A stretch of DNA of 64,000 nucleotides from the NCBI GenBank assembly GCA_035274845.1, contig DATENU010000009.1:1-64000 (forward strand), written 5' to 3'. Origin of the DNA: Chthoniobacterales bacterium (GTDB taxonomy: Bacteria; Verrucomicrobiota; Verrucomicrobiia; Chthoniobacterales; UBA10450). Shown piece by piece: positions 8,426 to 16,390 of the stretch. A model generated the notes under the pieces. That model searched no databases. It was given only the letters and a program-made list of their open reading frames with translations, and was not told where the DNA came from. Position numbers and translations under genes: made by a program. Numbering within the stretch: position 1 is the stretch's first letter; every line of letters begins with the position of its first letter.

Positions 8426-9864
8426 AGACGGTGTCTGCCGCTAAGCAAATTAGCGATCATCACGACGCCGTCATCCTGAACTGAACCCTGCGCCCGGTTG
8501 ATTGGGACCAGGTATTCGAAGACAAGGGCATAAAGAAACACATCGATTCGTCGCTTAACGTCCGGTGTCACATAATTTCCACTAAGCGCATGCTTTAACG
8601 CGGAAAGAAGCGTTTCTCGCCTCTGTACGTCAATGGTAAATCCATGGCCTGCATAGTAAGCCGGTCCCAGCGTGATTAGCGGCTTCTTTAGCCAAAGAAA
8701 CTCCAATCCCGCCTGTGACGTAAACGTAATTGCTGCGTCCGCCAATTGCATAAGGTCATACGTGTTACATTCAACTCCACGAAAGACAGTCACGTTCTTC
8801 ATGGGATGTGTCTCTGATAACCGCTCTGCCATAACGTCTTGACGCATGCTTGTGATCTCCCCTCCCGGGTGCAGTCGCACTGCCAAGTGCATCGAAGACA
8901 GTGGCGGCTTCGAGAATAGGTCGAATAGAGCGCTGATGGCCTCAGTTTGAGTCCGAAATGCCATGGCGTCCGAGAGCATGACTGAATCATGCGGAACCTG
9001 ACCGAGAAAAAGCGCTAACCGCGTACTTGCGTCTATCCCTAAGTCGGCCTTGAATCGGATACTTGATGGCGGCTGTGGAATTGTCCCGTTCCCCCCTTGA
9101 AGCTTCTCTGCGAAAAACTGTTCTAGGCGGGTCTGTTCGTGATAGAGCAACGCTCTTGCATACGCTAACTCTGCTCCCAAGCCACGAAGCTCGTTTCGAT
9201 TTCCTGCAACACCGGTTGTAGAATAGTGTTTTCGATCGGCAAATGTGCTGCTTTCGGTTCCTATTACTTGGACTGTAGCTTTTCGACAGGATTCGACCAT
9301 CAGTCGTTCCAGATAAAAGAAGCCGTTGAACAGAATGCAGTGGGTCGGCCGCTGCTCAGCCAAGAACTTTTCGAGAGCGATAAGACTTGCGCACGCAGCT
9401 TTAAATAGCTCGACGATTGAGGACCATTCGGTAGGGGTAGCGTGTTGAACACCGGTCTCGACGTCGTCCCATTGGAACAGCGCGCCGAGCGACGGCCTTA
9501 TCACGGCCCACATGTTCAGCCCGTTGAACTCTGCCGATAATAATTCGTTTGGAGAGGCAGGTGTGAAAGGAGGTGAGTCTCCGGGAGCCGAATAGTAGTC
9601 TTCGAGGCGATAGAACAATGATGTGTTTTGCTGAAGCCAATCCGCGGCGCATCCACGAACGCGCGCACACTCGGCTATAGTAGGCGGCTGCAACTGGTGA
9701 AAGTATGTGCAGGACGCTCCGGATGTTAGAAGATGCAGAAAGCTAACTGACCTGCCGGCCATCTGCCTTTCCAGCCGCGCGTTGAGCCTAATGGTGTCGT
9801 GGAAATAGCAGCATGTCGTATGGAAAATGACGACGCGGCAGTCAAGGGCAGCGTTCACGGTCAC
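8404..9864 (-). CDS. Capsule-type (KpsS/LipB-like) glycosyltransferase
   Basis: 486-residue protein. A longer start at 9966 is possible, but the GTG at 9864 overlaps the stop of the upstream gene (GTGA) and is preferred. The C-terminal half holds a GT-B-like nucleotide-sugar region: LFLGQVPHDSVM, LAVRLHPGGE, then DLMQLADAAITFTSQAGLEFLWLKKPLITLG, which is the usual layout of capsule polysaccharide biosynthesis proteins. No membrane segments. It is the third gene of a minus-strand run with the epimerase and GT-A enzyme. It probably adds a sugar to an exported glycan; donor and acceptor are unknown. Confidence 0.65.
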   Translation of the reverse strand: MTVNAALDCRVVIFHTTCCYFHDTIRLNARLERQMAGRSVSFLHLLTSGASCTYFHQLQPPTIAECARVRGCAADWLQQNTSLFYRLEDYYSAPGDSPPFTPASPNELLSAEFNGLNMWAVIRPSLGALFQWDDVETGVQHATPTEWSSIVELFKAACASLIALEKFLAEQRPTHCILFNGFFYLERLMVESCRKATVQVIGTESSTFADRKHYSTTGVAGNRNELRGLGAELAYARALLYHEQTRLEQFFAEKLQGGNGTIPQPPSSIRFKADLGIDASTRLALFLGQVPHDSVMLSDAMAFRTQTEAISALFDLFSKPPLSSMHLAVRLHPGGEITSMRQDVMAERLSETHPMKNVTVFRGVECNTYDLMQLADAAITFTSQAGLEFLWLKKPLITLGPAYYAGHGFTIDVQRRETLLSALKHALSGNYVTPDVKRRIDVFLYALVFEYLVPINRAQGSVQDDGVVMIANLLSGRHRLYGVSRA

Positions 9865-10817
9865 GGGTCCACAAACTGCGGCATCGCAAGGCCGAACGGC
9901 ACAAACGCTGATTGAATCGCCTCCGCGCGCACGTGTGACCACAAACGAAAACAAGGTCGATTCCAATTCGACGCGAAAGTAACAAAGTGGGCAATGCTTA
10001 CGTTCTTGGGCCAGGTGTAGGGCGGGCGCGGGGGCAAATAGTTGAAACGTCGCGGTAGAAAGCGGGCGACAACTTCGCCGCGGTGGATTCCGAGGGACAG
10101 CGCATTCTGCTCGGCGCTGTACGGGTTGAGCATGCCGGCCGGAACAGATGCATCAGCGTGGGCGAGGGCGTCATACGACCTGCGCCACTTTTCCGGCAAT
10201 GAGCTGCCTGCTCGCGCAAGCCAGACTCCGCTATTTACCGTCACCATGCATTGGAGTTCGCCAACCTCTAGATTTAGGAATTGCGCGAGGATTTTGTGAT
10301 GCTCTGGGATACAGCCGTTCTGAAATGACGATTCTCGGAGGAAGCGCATGAACCGCTGTTCGTTCGCCTTCGGTTCACCATTCCAATCCCACTCTGTTAC
10401 GCAACGAATATCTTCGCCCTGCCAGGGTTTGTCGAATGCAGCCGAGGGGTCACTTAAGAACAAAGTATCGGGATCGACGTGAAGAAACGCCTCGATTCGA
10501 GGCATGGCGGCTTCACAGACTGCGCGGTGCAAGATCGTCGAGAGCTCAATCCGCAAGCGCATAACCCGAGCGGGGCGTGACTCGCCTTTGCCGACCACTG
10601 AAGTCGGCGCAGGAAGAGCGACGCTGAGTAATTGAACCTCTGGCGCCGCCGCAGATAACCAGTTTTTGAATTCCGCCGAAACGCCGCAATCAACGACTAA
10701 CTTCAACGATCTGTTATAGAAGGCACGGCAGAACTTCTTAAGGGAGTAAATGCTGGTTGGGAAAAACCCCTCGGCGCCAGAGTCGAACATCCATACGACG
10801 GCGCGCGGCGAAGTCAT
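9861..10817 (-). CDS. GT-A type glycosyltransferase (GT8-like)
   Basis: 318-residue protein with an N-terminal pattern MTSPRAVVWMFDSGAE...SIYSLKKF seen in GT-A enzymes that read out nucleotide sugars. The metal-binding DxD motif appears as HVDPDTLFLSDP near the middle. A C-terminal VSIAHFVTFASNW segment gives the conserved late histidine. The gene starts 3 bases past the epimerase stop and overlaps the next gene at GTGA, so the three genes form one operon. Donor sugar is unknown. Confidence 0.65.
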   Translation of the reverse strand: MTSPRAVVWMFDSGAEGFFPTSIYSLKKFCRAFYNRSLKLVVDCGVSAEFKNWLSAAAPEVQLLSVALPAPTSVVGKGESRPARVMRLRIELSTILHRAVCEAAMPRIEAFLHVDPDTLFLSDPSAAFDKPWQGEDIRCVTEWDWNGEPKANEQRFMRFLRESSFQNGCIPEHHKILAQFLNLEVGELQCMVTVNSGVWLARAGSSLPEKWRRSYDALAHADASVPAGMLNPYSAEQNALSLGIHRGEVVARFLPRRFNYLPPRPPYTWPKNVSIAHFVTFASNWNRPCFRLWSHVRAEAIQSAFVPFGLAMPQFVDP

Positions 10818-10820
10818 TAC

Positions 10821-11720
10821 CTACGATCCGTTGACCAGCTGTTGCCGATACCAGTGGATTGTTCTCGTAAGTCCATCTTCCAGTGACACGAAATTAGCGG
10901 CATCCAAGCCGAGGCAGCGTAAGCTGTGTGGATCGCCCACGACTTCGCTGTCGACGGGCTCGCCAGGCCGCATAGGCAAGTGCTCAGTCCCGGCTAAACT
11001 CGCAGCGATTTCGTTAATGAGTTCGGCAACCTGCTTGATCGAAGTTCGTCGTCCTGTGCCCGCCTCGAGGATCATATCGTACGGAACATTCGGGTTCGTT
11101 GCGGCCAGAAGGAGAACACGCGCCACGTCTTCGACATAAATCATATCCATAATTTGTTCTCCCGACCCGAAAATCTTAATCGGTTGCCGCGCCAATGCAG
11201 CTGCAATGAAATTCGGAATTACTTTGCGAACGGGCGCCGCTTTTTGGTGCGGACCATACGTGTTTAAGGCACGAACGACCGCAATTTTAGTCCCATGTTC
11301 TTTGTTGTACATCAGCGCGAAGCGTTCGGCGGCGCTCTTTGTGATTGCGTAGGAGTTATTCATGAAGTGATTTCCTACAGTTATCTGGACGCACCGAATT
11401 GGTTGCGCTATCGACGCTGACCGGATGGCCTCATAGAGGTAGAGTGCACCGAGAAGATTGGTTTCAACGGAAGGGATAGGGTTTTCGACAGTTTCTGCCG
11501 TACCGAGCAAACCTGCTAAATTCACGACACATTCGAATTCCGGGACGAGAGACGTAAGTAAGTTCCTGTCCCGCACGTCTCCAAGGATGCGGGCGGTGGC
11601 GGCACCTGAGCTGTTGCGCGAGGCGCGGTAATCCAAAATCGTCACTGAGTGACCGGCCTCAACAGCGGCCTCGACGAGGTGGCGCCCTATAAAACCAGCA
11701 CCGATAATTAACATCTTCAT
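10821..11720 (-). CDS. NAD-dependent sugar epimerase/dehydratase
   Basis: 299-residue short-chain (extended) dehydrogenase. GAGFIGRHL at residues 7-15 is the NAD-binding loop; ILGDVRD and VVNLAGLLG are the next conserved blocks; the catalytic YAITKSA (YxxxK) sits near residue 125, with RALNTYGPHQ after it. This layout matches NAD-dependent epimerase/dehydratases of nucleotide-sugar pathways (GalE/RmlB-like family). First gene of the minus-strand glycan operon and likely provider of a modified sugar nucleotide for the two downstream transferases. The specific reaction cannot be told. Confidence 0.85.
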   Translation of the reverse strand: MKMLIIGAGFIGRHLVEAAVEAGHSVTILDYRASRNSSGAATARILGDVRDRNLLTSLVPEFECVVNLAGLLGTAETVENPIPSVETNLLGALYLYEAIRSASIAQPIRCVQITVGNHFMNNSYAITKSAAERFALMYNKEHGTKIAVVRALNTYGPHQKAAPVRKVIPNFIAAALARQPIKIFGSGEQIMDMIYVEDVARVLLLAATNPNVPYDMILEAGTGRRTSIKQVAELINEIAASLAGTEHLPMRPGEPVDSEVVGDPHSLRCLGLDAANFVSLEDGLTRTIHWYRQQLVNGS

Positions 11721-11820
11721 CGCAGTTCCGGCGCACGAGGCACGATTCCAAGCGACCGTCCTAATCGCTCAGCGGATGTCTTCGCGCAAAACAATATCCT
11801 CTCGCGTTCCGGAGGTCTTG

Positions 11821-12309
11821 TCAGCCCCGATTTTGGCCGTCGTGGGATGTGCTGTGGTGGCCGATAATCGATGCCACAATGTCGTCAGTTCCGCGCACGG
11901 CCTGTGATCGTTCATCGAACTGCGCGCCGCTGCTGCCATTGATGTGAAGCATCTCTGGTGAGGCGACATTGTGCGCCGTGCCGCAGATTGGATTCTGCAC
12001 GTCGTTATGCAGATATGTGAACGAAGCGAATTTTTCGCCGCTCTGCTGATCTGGGAGCGGATATGACAGGATTGCGTGTTTCGTTAATTCGGTCAGGCCG
12101 ATGTCGCGCGCCATATCGTCGAGATCGGCGCGATCGTTTTGGCGCATTAGGAAGAACGGACGACTGTTGCCGAACACGGTCGAGCGGATACGACTCTCTT
12201 TGAAGTGGCCGTATTGCTGAACAATGGAGATGTTTCGGCAATTGAACTTCCGCAACTGCGCGCAGCTCTCTTCGACGGCGTTTTTCACTCGCACCATGTC
12301 CGGCCTCAC
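11821..12309 (-). pseudogene. C-terminal fragment of a VirB4/TraC conjugation ATPase
   Basis: About 160 residues match the end of TraC/VirB4-type transfer ATPases as I know them: AQLRKFNCRNISIVQQYG, FKESRIRS, FFLMRQNDRADL and ASFTYLHNDVQNPICGT. The Walker motifs and the first roughly 600 residues are absent. The fragment begins exactly where the next stub stops (12306-12309), so a deletion or recombination junction lies there. It marks this block as former conjugative DNA. Confidence 0.75.
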
Positions 12310-12697
12310 GGGAGATGGTATGCCTCGACGAGCCCGACACCGGTAGTGCTGCCTTTGCCGGCGACAATCACGGTGTAAGCGCCCGGCGCGAGCGATTGAA
12401 ACAGGGCCGCCTCGCGATCGTCCGCAGGCGCCAGGCCTGCCGCCATGATCTCCGGTTGGCTAATCTCTCGCCAGTTGTCGTTGCTTTGCAGCATGTTCCC
12501 ATTGCTGTCGTAGAGCGAAAGCATCGGATCCTAGAGCGCGTTCGTTACGCCAAAACTATTGAGGGACGGGCCCATCGCACGGACCACGATGCCGGTCCGG
12601 TCGGCCGCGCTTCCGCCGATGGTGAAGCCTCCGATCATCACCTGGTCGCCGGTTTCGACAAGTGCTTGCGCCGGCGTTACCTCTTGAGGCGGCCCGT
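12306..12697 (-). pseudogene. C-terminal stub of a secreted PPC-like domain protein with an in-frame stop
   Basis: The frame reads TPAQALVETGDQVMIGGFTI..., RAMGPSLNSFG, then an in-frame TAG at about 12533-12535, then DPMLSLYDSNGNM and APGAYTVIVAGKG to a TGA. This is the terminal repeat unit of large exported Verrucomicrobiota proteins with pre-peptidase-like domains. It lacks any signal peptide or upstream part, abuts the membrane-protein gene at 12700, and carries the internal stop, so it is a decayed tail. Confidence 0.7.
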
Positions 12698-12699
12698 AA

Positions 12700-13032
12700 T
12701 CAGAAGCCTTCGCGCGCCAGCAAAACGAGCGCGGCCAGAATCACGTTAACGAGGAGAAGCAACCCGGCGTAGCCCCATTTTCCCCAACGCACGATTCGGA
12801 AATTGAGCCAGTGCAACGGCGCGAGCGTGAGCGGCCAGAGCGCGCCGACGTACATCACGCTGCCCAGGGCCGACCAGCCTTCCACCGGCGGATGATAACC
12901 GAGCAGCCGCAACGGCGGCGCCGCCAGGAAGAGCAACAACCCTGTCACCGGATTGACCATCCAAAAGAACATGCTGAGCACGGCGAGCACGACACTGAGG
13001 ACCGTAAACAAGAGATAGCCGGGCCAGCGCAT
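12700..13032 (-). CDS. Small integral membrane protein
   Basis: 110 residues with three to four hydrophobic helices (about 5-25, 28-45, 60-78, 88-106) joined by short loops with an RIVRWGKWG turn. No family recognised; it resembles short inner-membrane proteins of unknown role. It has its own stop just before the decayed stub on its strand. A long hairpin repeat starts 33 bases upstream of its start. Confidence 0.7.
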   Translation of the reverse strand: MRWPGYLLFTVLSVVLAVLSMFFWMVNPVTGLLLFLAAPPLRLLGYHPPVEGWSALGSVMYVGALWPLTLAPLHWLNFRIVRWGKWGYAGLLLLVNVILAALVLLAREGF

Positions 13033-13065
13033 TAGACTGCATCCTGAAACTCAAAGCCCGAATAT

Positions 13066-13265
13066 CAAGCACGCCGTAACGCAGCTCGCGGAGCGAGCGA
13101 GGCCGGGCTTTCCAATCCGAAACAAATACGAATCGTCAAAAGTCTGAATGACGGAAACGAAGCGCCCTTGTTTCGAGCCTTCCTCCTTTTCCTAATTCGA
13201 ACTTGTTTCGGGTTTCGGAATTCGGATTTCGAATTTCCACCGCAATTCTTCTCGACTGGGATCGC
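13066..13265. repeat. Long TTCGAA-type imperfect hairpin, copy 1, with nested palindrome
   Basis: The right arm (about 13170-13250) is rich in TTTCGG/TTCGAA words and partly complements the left arm near 13125. A GC-rich palindrome (CGCAGCTCGCGGAGCGAGCG, about 13079-13098) is inserted in the left arm; the same insert recurs in copy 3. It precedes the GH47 gene. Confidence 0.6.
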
Positions 13266-13287
13266 TTTTGCATTCGACTCTTGATCC

Positions 13288-14646
13288 GTGAACGGCCGTC
13301 CCGGTTTTGTTTGTCTCCTTGGCCTCCTCGCGCTTGTGACAGGCGGTTGTTCCCGTTCCTCCGATGACGCGCACGCGCGCGAAATGGCGGGGCGCGTGAA
13401 GACCGAGTGTCTCCACGCCTGGAACAATTACGAACGTTACGCCTGGGGTCACGACGCGCTGAAGCCGCTGAGCAGAACCCCACACGATTGGTACGGGCAG
13501 TCGCTCCAGATGACGCCGGTCGATGCGCTCGACACCCTCGTCCTGATGAAACTCAACCCCGAAGCTGACAAAGCGCGCGACCTGATCACCCGCGAGCTCT
13601 CCTTCGACCGCGACGTTTACGTGAAGAATTTCGAGATAACGATCCGGCTCCTGGGCGGATTGCTTTCCGGTTACCAATTAACGGGCGACAAGCGTTTGCT
13701 GATTCTGGCGGAGGACCTCGGCAACAGATTGCTGCCGGCGTTCAATTCGCTCACGGGGTTGCCCTACGTCTATGTCAATCTCCGCACCGGTCAGGTGCGT
13801 GAACCGGTTTCGAACCCGGCGGAAACCGGCACGCTTCTTCTCGAGTTTGGCACCCTGAGCAAACTGACCGGCAAACCGGCCTTCTACGACAAAGCGAAAC
13901 GAGCCCTGGTTGAAACTTACCGGCGACGTTCGCCGATCGGTCTTGTCGGCTCCGCCATCAACGTGGAGACGGGCGCGTGGACCGACACCGAGAGTCACAT
14001 CAGCGGCGGAATCGATTCCTATTACGAATACCTTTGGAAATGCTGGCTCCTTTTCGGCGACAAAGATTGCCTGGAAATGTGGAACGCGAGCATTCCCGCG
14101 GTCCACAAATATCTCGCCGATGAAATCCGCGGCGAACTTTGGTACGGCTACGCCGACATGAATAGCGGCCAGCGGACGCACACCAATTACGGCGCCCTGG
14201 ACGCCTTCTTTCCCGCGCTTCTCGCTCTCTCCGGCGATCGCGTCCGGGCCCGGCGTTTGCAGGATTCCAGTTTCAAGATGTGGCAGCTGCACGAAATCGA
14301 GCCCGAGGTGCTCGACTACAAAACGATGACGGCGACCGCGTTCACCTATCACCTGCGACCTGAAATTGTGGAATCCACCTATTACCTCCATCATTACACC
14401 GGCGAGGCGCAATATCGCCAGATGGGCGAGACCATCTTCAACGGCTTCGTGAAACACTGCCGCGTCGAGGCCGGCTACGCCGCGCTCCAAAACGTGGTCA
14501 CCAAAGAAAAGCGCGATGAAATGGAGAGCTTCGTCTTCGCGGAGACCTTCAAATATTTTTATCTGCTCTTCGCGCCGCCCGGCACGCTCGATTTCGACAA
14601 GGTCGTCTTGAATACCGAAGCGCATCCGCTCCGGCGGACGTGGTAA
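13288..14646 (+). CDS. GH47 alpha-1,2-mannosidase, lipoprotein
   Basis: 452 residues. A lipoprotein signal peptide (lipobox TGGCS, Cys about 21) places it on the membrane outside the cytoplasm. The family blocks of class I alpha-mannosidases appear in order: PVDALDTLVL (74-83), FEITIRLLGGLLS (112-124), ETGTLLLEFGTLSKLTG (about 180-196), GGIDSYYEYLWK (about 242-253), RPEIVEST (357-364), FAETFKYFYLLF (about 417-428) and NTEAH (442-446), whose Thr binds calcium in known enzymes. GH47 hydrolyses terminal alpha-1,2-linked mannose. The enzyme is common in eukaryotes and rare in bacteria. It is followed by a sugar symporter and a ROK kinase, suggesting uptake and phosphorylation of released mannose. 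Confidence 0.92.
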   Translation: MNGRPGFVCLLGLLALVTGGCSRSSDDAHAREMAGRVKTECLHAWNNYERYAWGHDALKPLSRTPHDWYGQSLQMTPVDALDTLVLMKLNPEADKARDLITRELSFDRDVYVKNFEITIRLLGGLLSGYQLTGDKRLLILAEDLGNRLLPAFNSLTGLPYVYVNLRTGQVREPVSNPAETGTLLLEFGTLSKLTGKPAFYDKAKRALVETYRRRSPIGLVGSAINVETGAWTDTESHISGGIDSYYEYLWKCWLLFGDKDCLEMWNASIPAVHKYLADEIRGELWYGYADMNSGQRTHTNYGALDAFFPALLALSGDRVRARRLQDSSFKMWQLHEIEPEVLDYKTMTATAFTYHLRPEIVESTYYLHHYTGEAQYRQMGETIFNGFVKHCRVEAGYAALQNVVTKEKRDEMESFVFAETFKYFYLLFAPPGTLDFDKVVLNTEAHPLRRTW

Positions 14647-14803
14647 ACTGGAAATTCGAAGTCCGAAATCCGAAACAAATTCCAATGATCGCAACAATCG
14701 GTAATGAGTGAAACGGAGACAGCTTCCCATTTCGAACCTTCGGTCTTTGTATTTCGGGAATTGTTTCGAGCTTCGGACTTCGAATTTCGAACTTAGCCCT
14801 TTA
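14645..14803. repeat. Long TTCGAA-type hairpin, copy 2
   Basis: The left arm CGAAGTCCGAAATCCGAAAC (from 14656) is nearly complementary to the right arm GTTTCGAGCTTCGGACTTCG (14762-14781), enclosing about 85 bases. It occupies the whole gap between the mannosidase and transporter genes. Confidence 0.7.
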
Positions 14804-14804
14804 G

Positions 14805-16187
14805 ATGTCCGCCGCGCCCGCTCTCTCTGCTCCCCGCCGCACCTATCGCGGTCCATTCGCGATCATGACTCTGCTTTTCTTCCTCTGGGGATTCATGACG
14901 GTCTTCAACGACATCCTGATCCCGCGCTTCAAGGATGCCTTCACCCTGGATTACTTCCACGCCATGCTGGTGCAGTTCGCGTTCTTCGGCGCCTACTTCA
15001 TCGGCTCGCTCCTTTACTTCGGGATTTCCGTCGCCATCGGCGATCCGATTGCGCGCCTCGGCTACAAGAACGGCGTGGTCACCGGATTGCTGATCTCGGC
15101 CGCGGGCAGCTCTCTCTTCTGGCCCGCAGCGACGTCACTTTCCTACCCGCTCTTTCTGGCCGCGTTGTTCGTGGTGGGCCTCGGTTTTGCCATGTTGCAG
15201 ATCGCCGCTAATCCGTACGTCACGATCCTCGGGCCGGAACGGACCGCTTCCAGCAGACTCAACCTGGCCCAGGCTTTCAATTCGCTCGGCACAACCCTGG
15301 GGCCGCTGGTGGGCGGCTATCTGATCTTTCAATACTTCGCCCGCACCGGCGCGCATGGCACCGAATCGGTCAAGGCGCCTTACCTCGCGTTTTGCATCGT
15401 CTTTTTGATTCTCGCCGGGATTTTTTTCTTCGTGAATCTCCCGCACGTTGGGGAAGGGAGGATCGAGCCCGGTTTTGCCGCGCTGAAATTTCCTCACGTA
15501 CCCTTGGGAGCGCTCGCGATTTTTCTCTACGTCGGCGGGGAAGTGGCGGTGGGCAGTTCCATCATTAGCTTTCTCGGGCAGCCCGGGGTCGCCGGCCTGA
15601 CGCCCCTGCAGGCGAGCGGATATGTTTCCCTCTTCTGGGGAGGAATGTTGATTGGACGTTTCATGGGTGCGGTGGAGTTGAGCGATCTGACGCCCGCGAC
15701 GAAACGGCTCCTGCTGGGCGCGATCCCGATCGCGGCCTGCCTGCTAATCGGGGCGATCCGGAGTTGGTCGATTGTTCTGATGTATCTGCCGTTTGTCGCG
15801 CTCTGCTGGCTGCTGTTCGTGGCGGGCAAATCACTGGCGGCACGGAGCCTGATGATTTTTTCGCTGACTGTGGTGGGATTGCTTCTGATCGCCATCCTGG
15901 CCGGAGGGAAACTCGCCATGTGGTGCGTGGTAGGCGCGGGCCTTTTTACCTCGATCGGCTGGTCGAACACGTTCTCGCTCGCGATCGAAGGAACGGGAAT
16001 CTACAAGAGCCAGGCCTCCTCACTTCTGGTCATGGCCATCCTGGGCGGCGCGCTTCTTCCACCCTTGCAAGGTCATATCGCCGATCGCTGGAACCTCCAG
16101 ATTTCCTATGTCGTTCCCCTGCTGGCCTACGCTTACGTCGCGTTTTATGGATGGAAAGGGCACAGGGTGGGACGGGGGATCGGATAA
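14805..16187 (+). CDS. MFS sugar/H+ symporter (FucP/GluP-type)
   Basis: 460 residues with about 12 hydrophobic helices in the inner membrane. The N-terminal block FFLWGFMTVFNDILIPRFK and the segment MLQIAANPYVTILGPERTASSRLNLAQAFNSLGTTLGP are hallmarks of the FucP/GluP/NagP branch of the major facilitator superfamily, which imports L-fucose, glucose, galactose or mannose with protons. It lies between the GH47 mannosidase and the ROK kinase, so mannose is the likely substrate. The predicted start follows the hairpin repeat closely. Substrate is inferred from context. Confidence 0.88.
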   Translation: MSAAPALSAPRRTYRGPFAIMTLLFFLWGFMTVFNDILIPRFKDAFTLDYFHAMLVQFAFFGAYFIGSLLYFGISVAIGDPIARLGYKNGVVTGLLISAAGSSLFWPAATSLSYPLFLAALFVVGLGFAMLQIAANPYVTILGPERTASSRLNLAQAFNSLGTTLGPLVGGYLIFQYFARTGAHGTESVKAPYLAFCIVFLILAGIFFFVNLPHVGEGRIEPGFAALKFPHVPLGALAIFLYVGGEVAVGSSIISFLGQPGVAGLTPLQASGYVSLFWGGMLIGRFMGAVELSDLTPATKRLLLGAIPIAACLLIGAIRSWSIVLMYLPFVALCWLLFVAGKSLAARSLMIFSLTVVGLLLIAILAGGKLAMWCVVGAGLFTSIGWSNTFSLAIEGTGIYKSQASSLLVMAILGGALLPPLQGHIADRWNLQISYVVPLLAYAYVAFYGWKGHRVGRGIG

Positions 16188-16390
16188 ACTCGAATCTCGA
16201 AGCACGCCGTAACGCAGCTCGCGGAGCGAGCGAGGCCGGGCTTTCCAATCCGAAACAATTTTCGAATGACCAAACCAAGATCAATACCGAAACGGTTTGC
16301 CGCTTCCCGTTTCGAGCCTTCGACCTTTGAATTTCGGAAATTGTTTCGAGCTTCGGATTTCGAGCTTCGGATTTCGCCCTCGAGCGCCTC
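16188..16390. repeat. Long TTCGAA-type hairpin, copy 3, with nested palindrome
   Basis: Same architecture as copy 2: left arm near 16190-16260, right arm near 16328-16375, similar loop including a CGCTTCCCGTTTCGAGCCTT block. The left arm is split by the CGCAGCTCGCGGAGCGAGCG palindrome also found in copy 1 (about 16211-16230). Fills the gap before the kinase gene. Confidence 0.7.

Noticed and set aside
13678-14856. 392-codon frame antisense to the GH47 gene
   Set aside because: The plus strand holds full GH47 motifs with proper end; the antisense frame is a GC-rich shadow with no motif.
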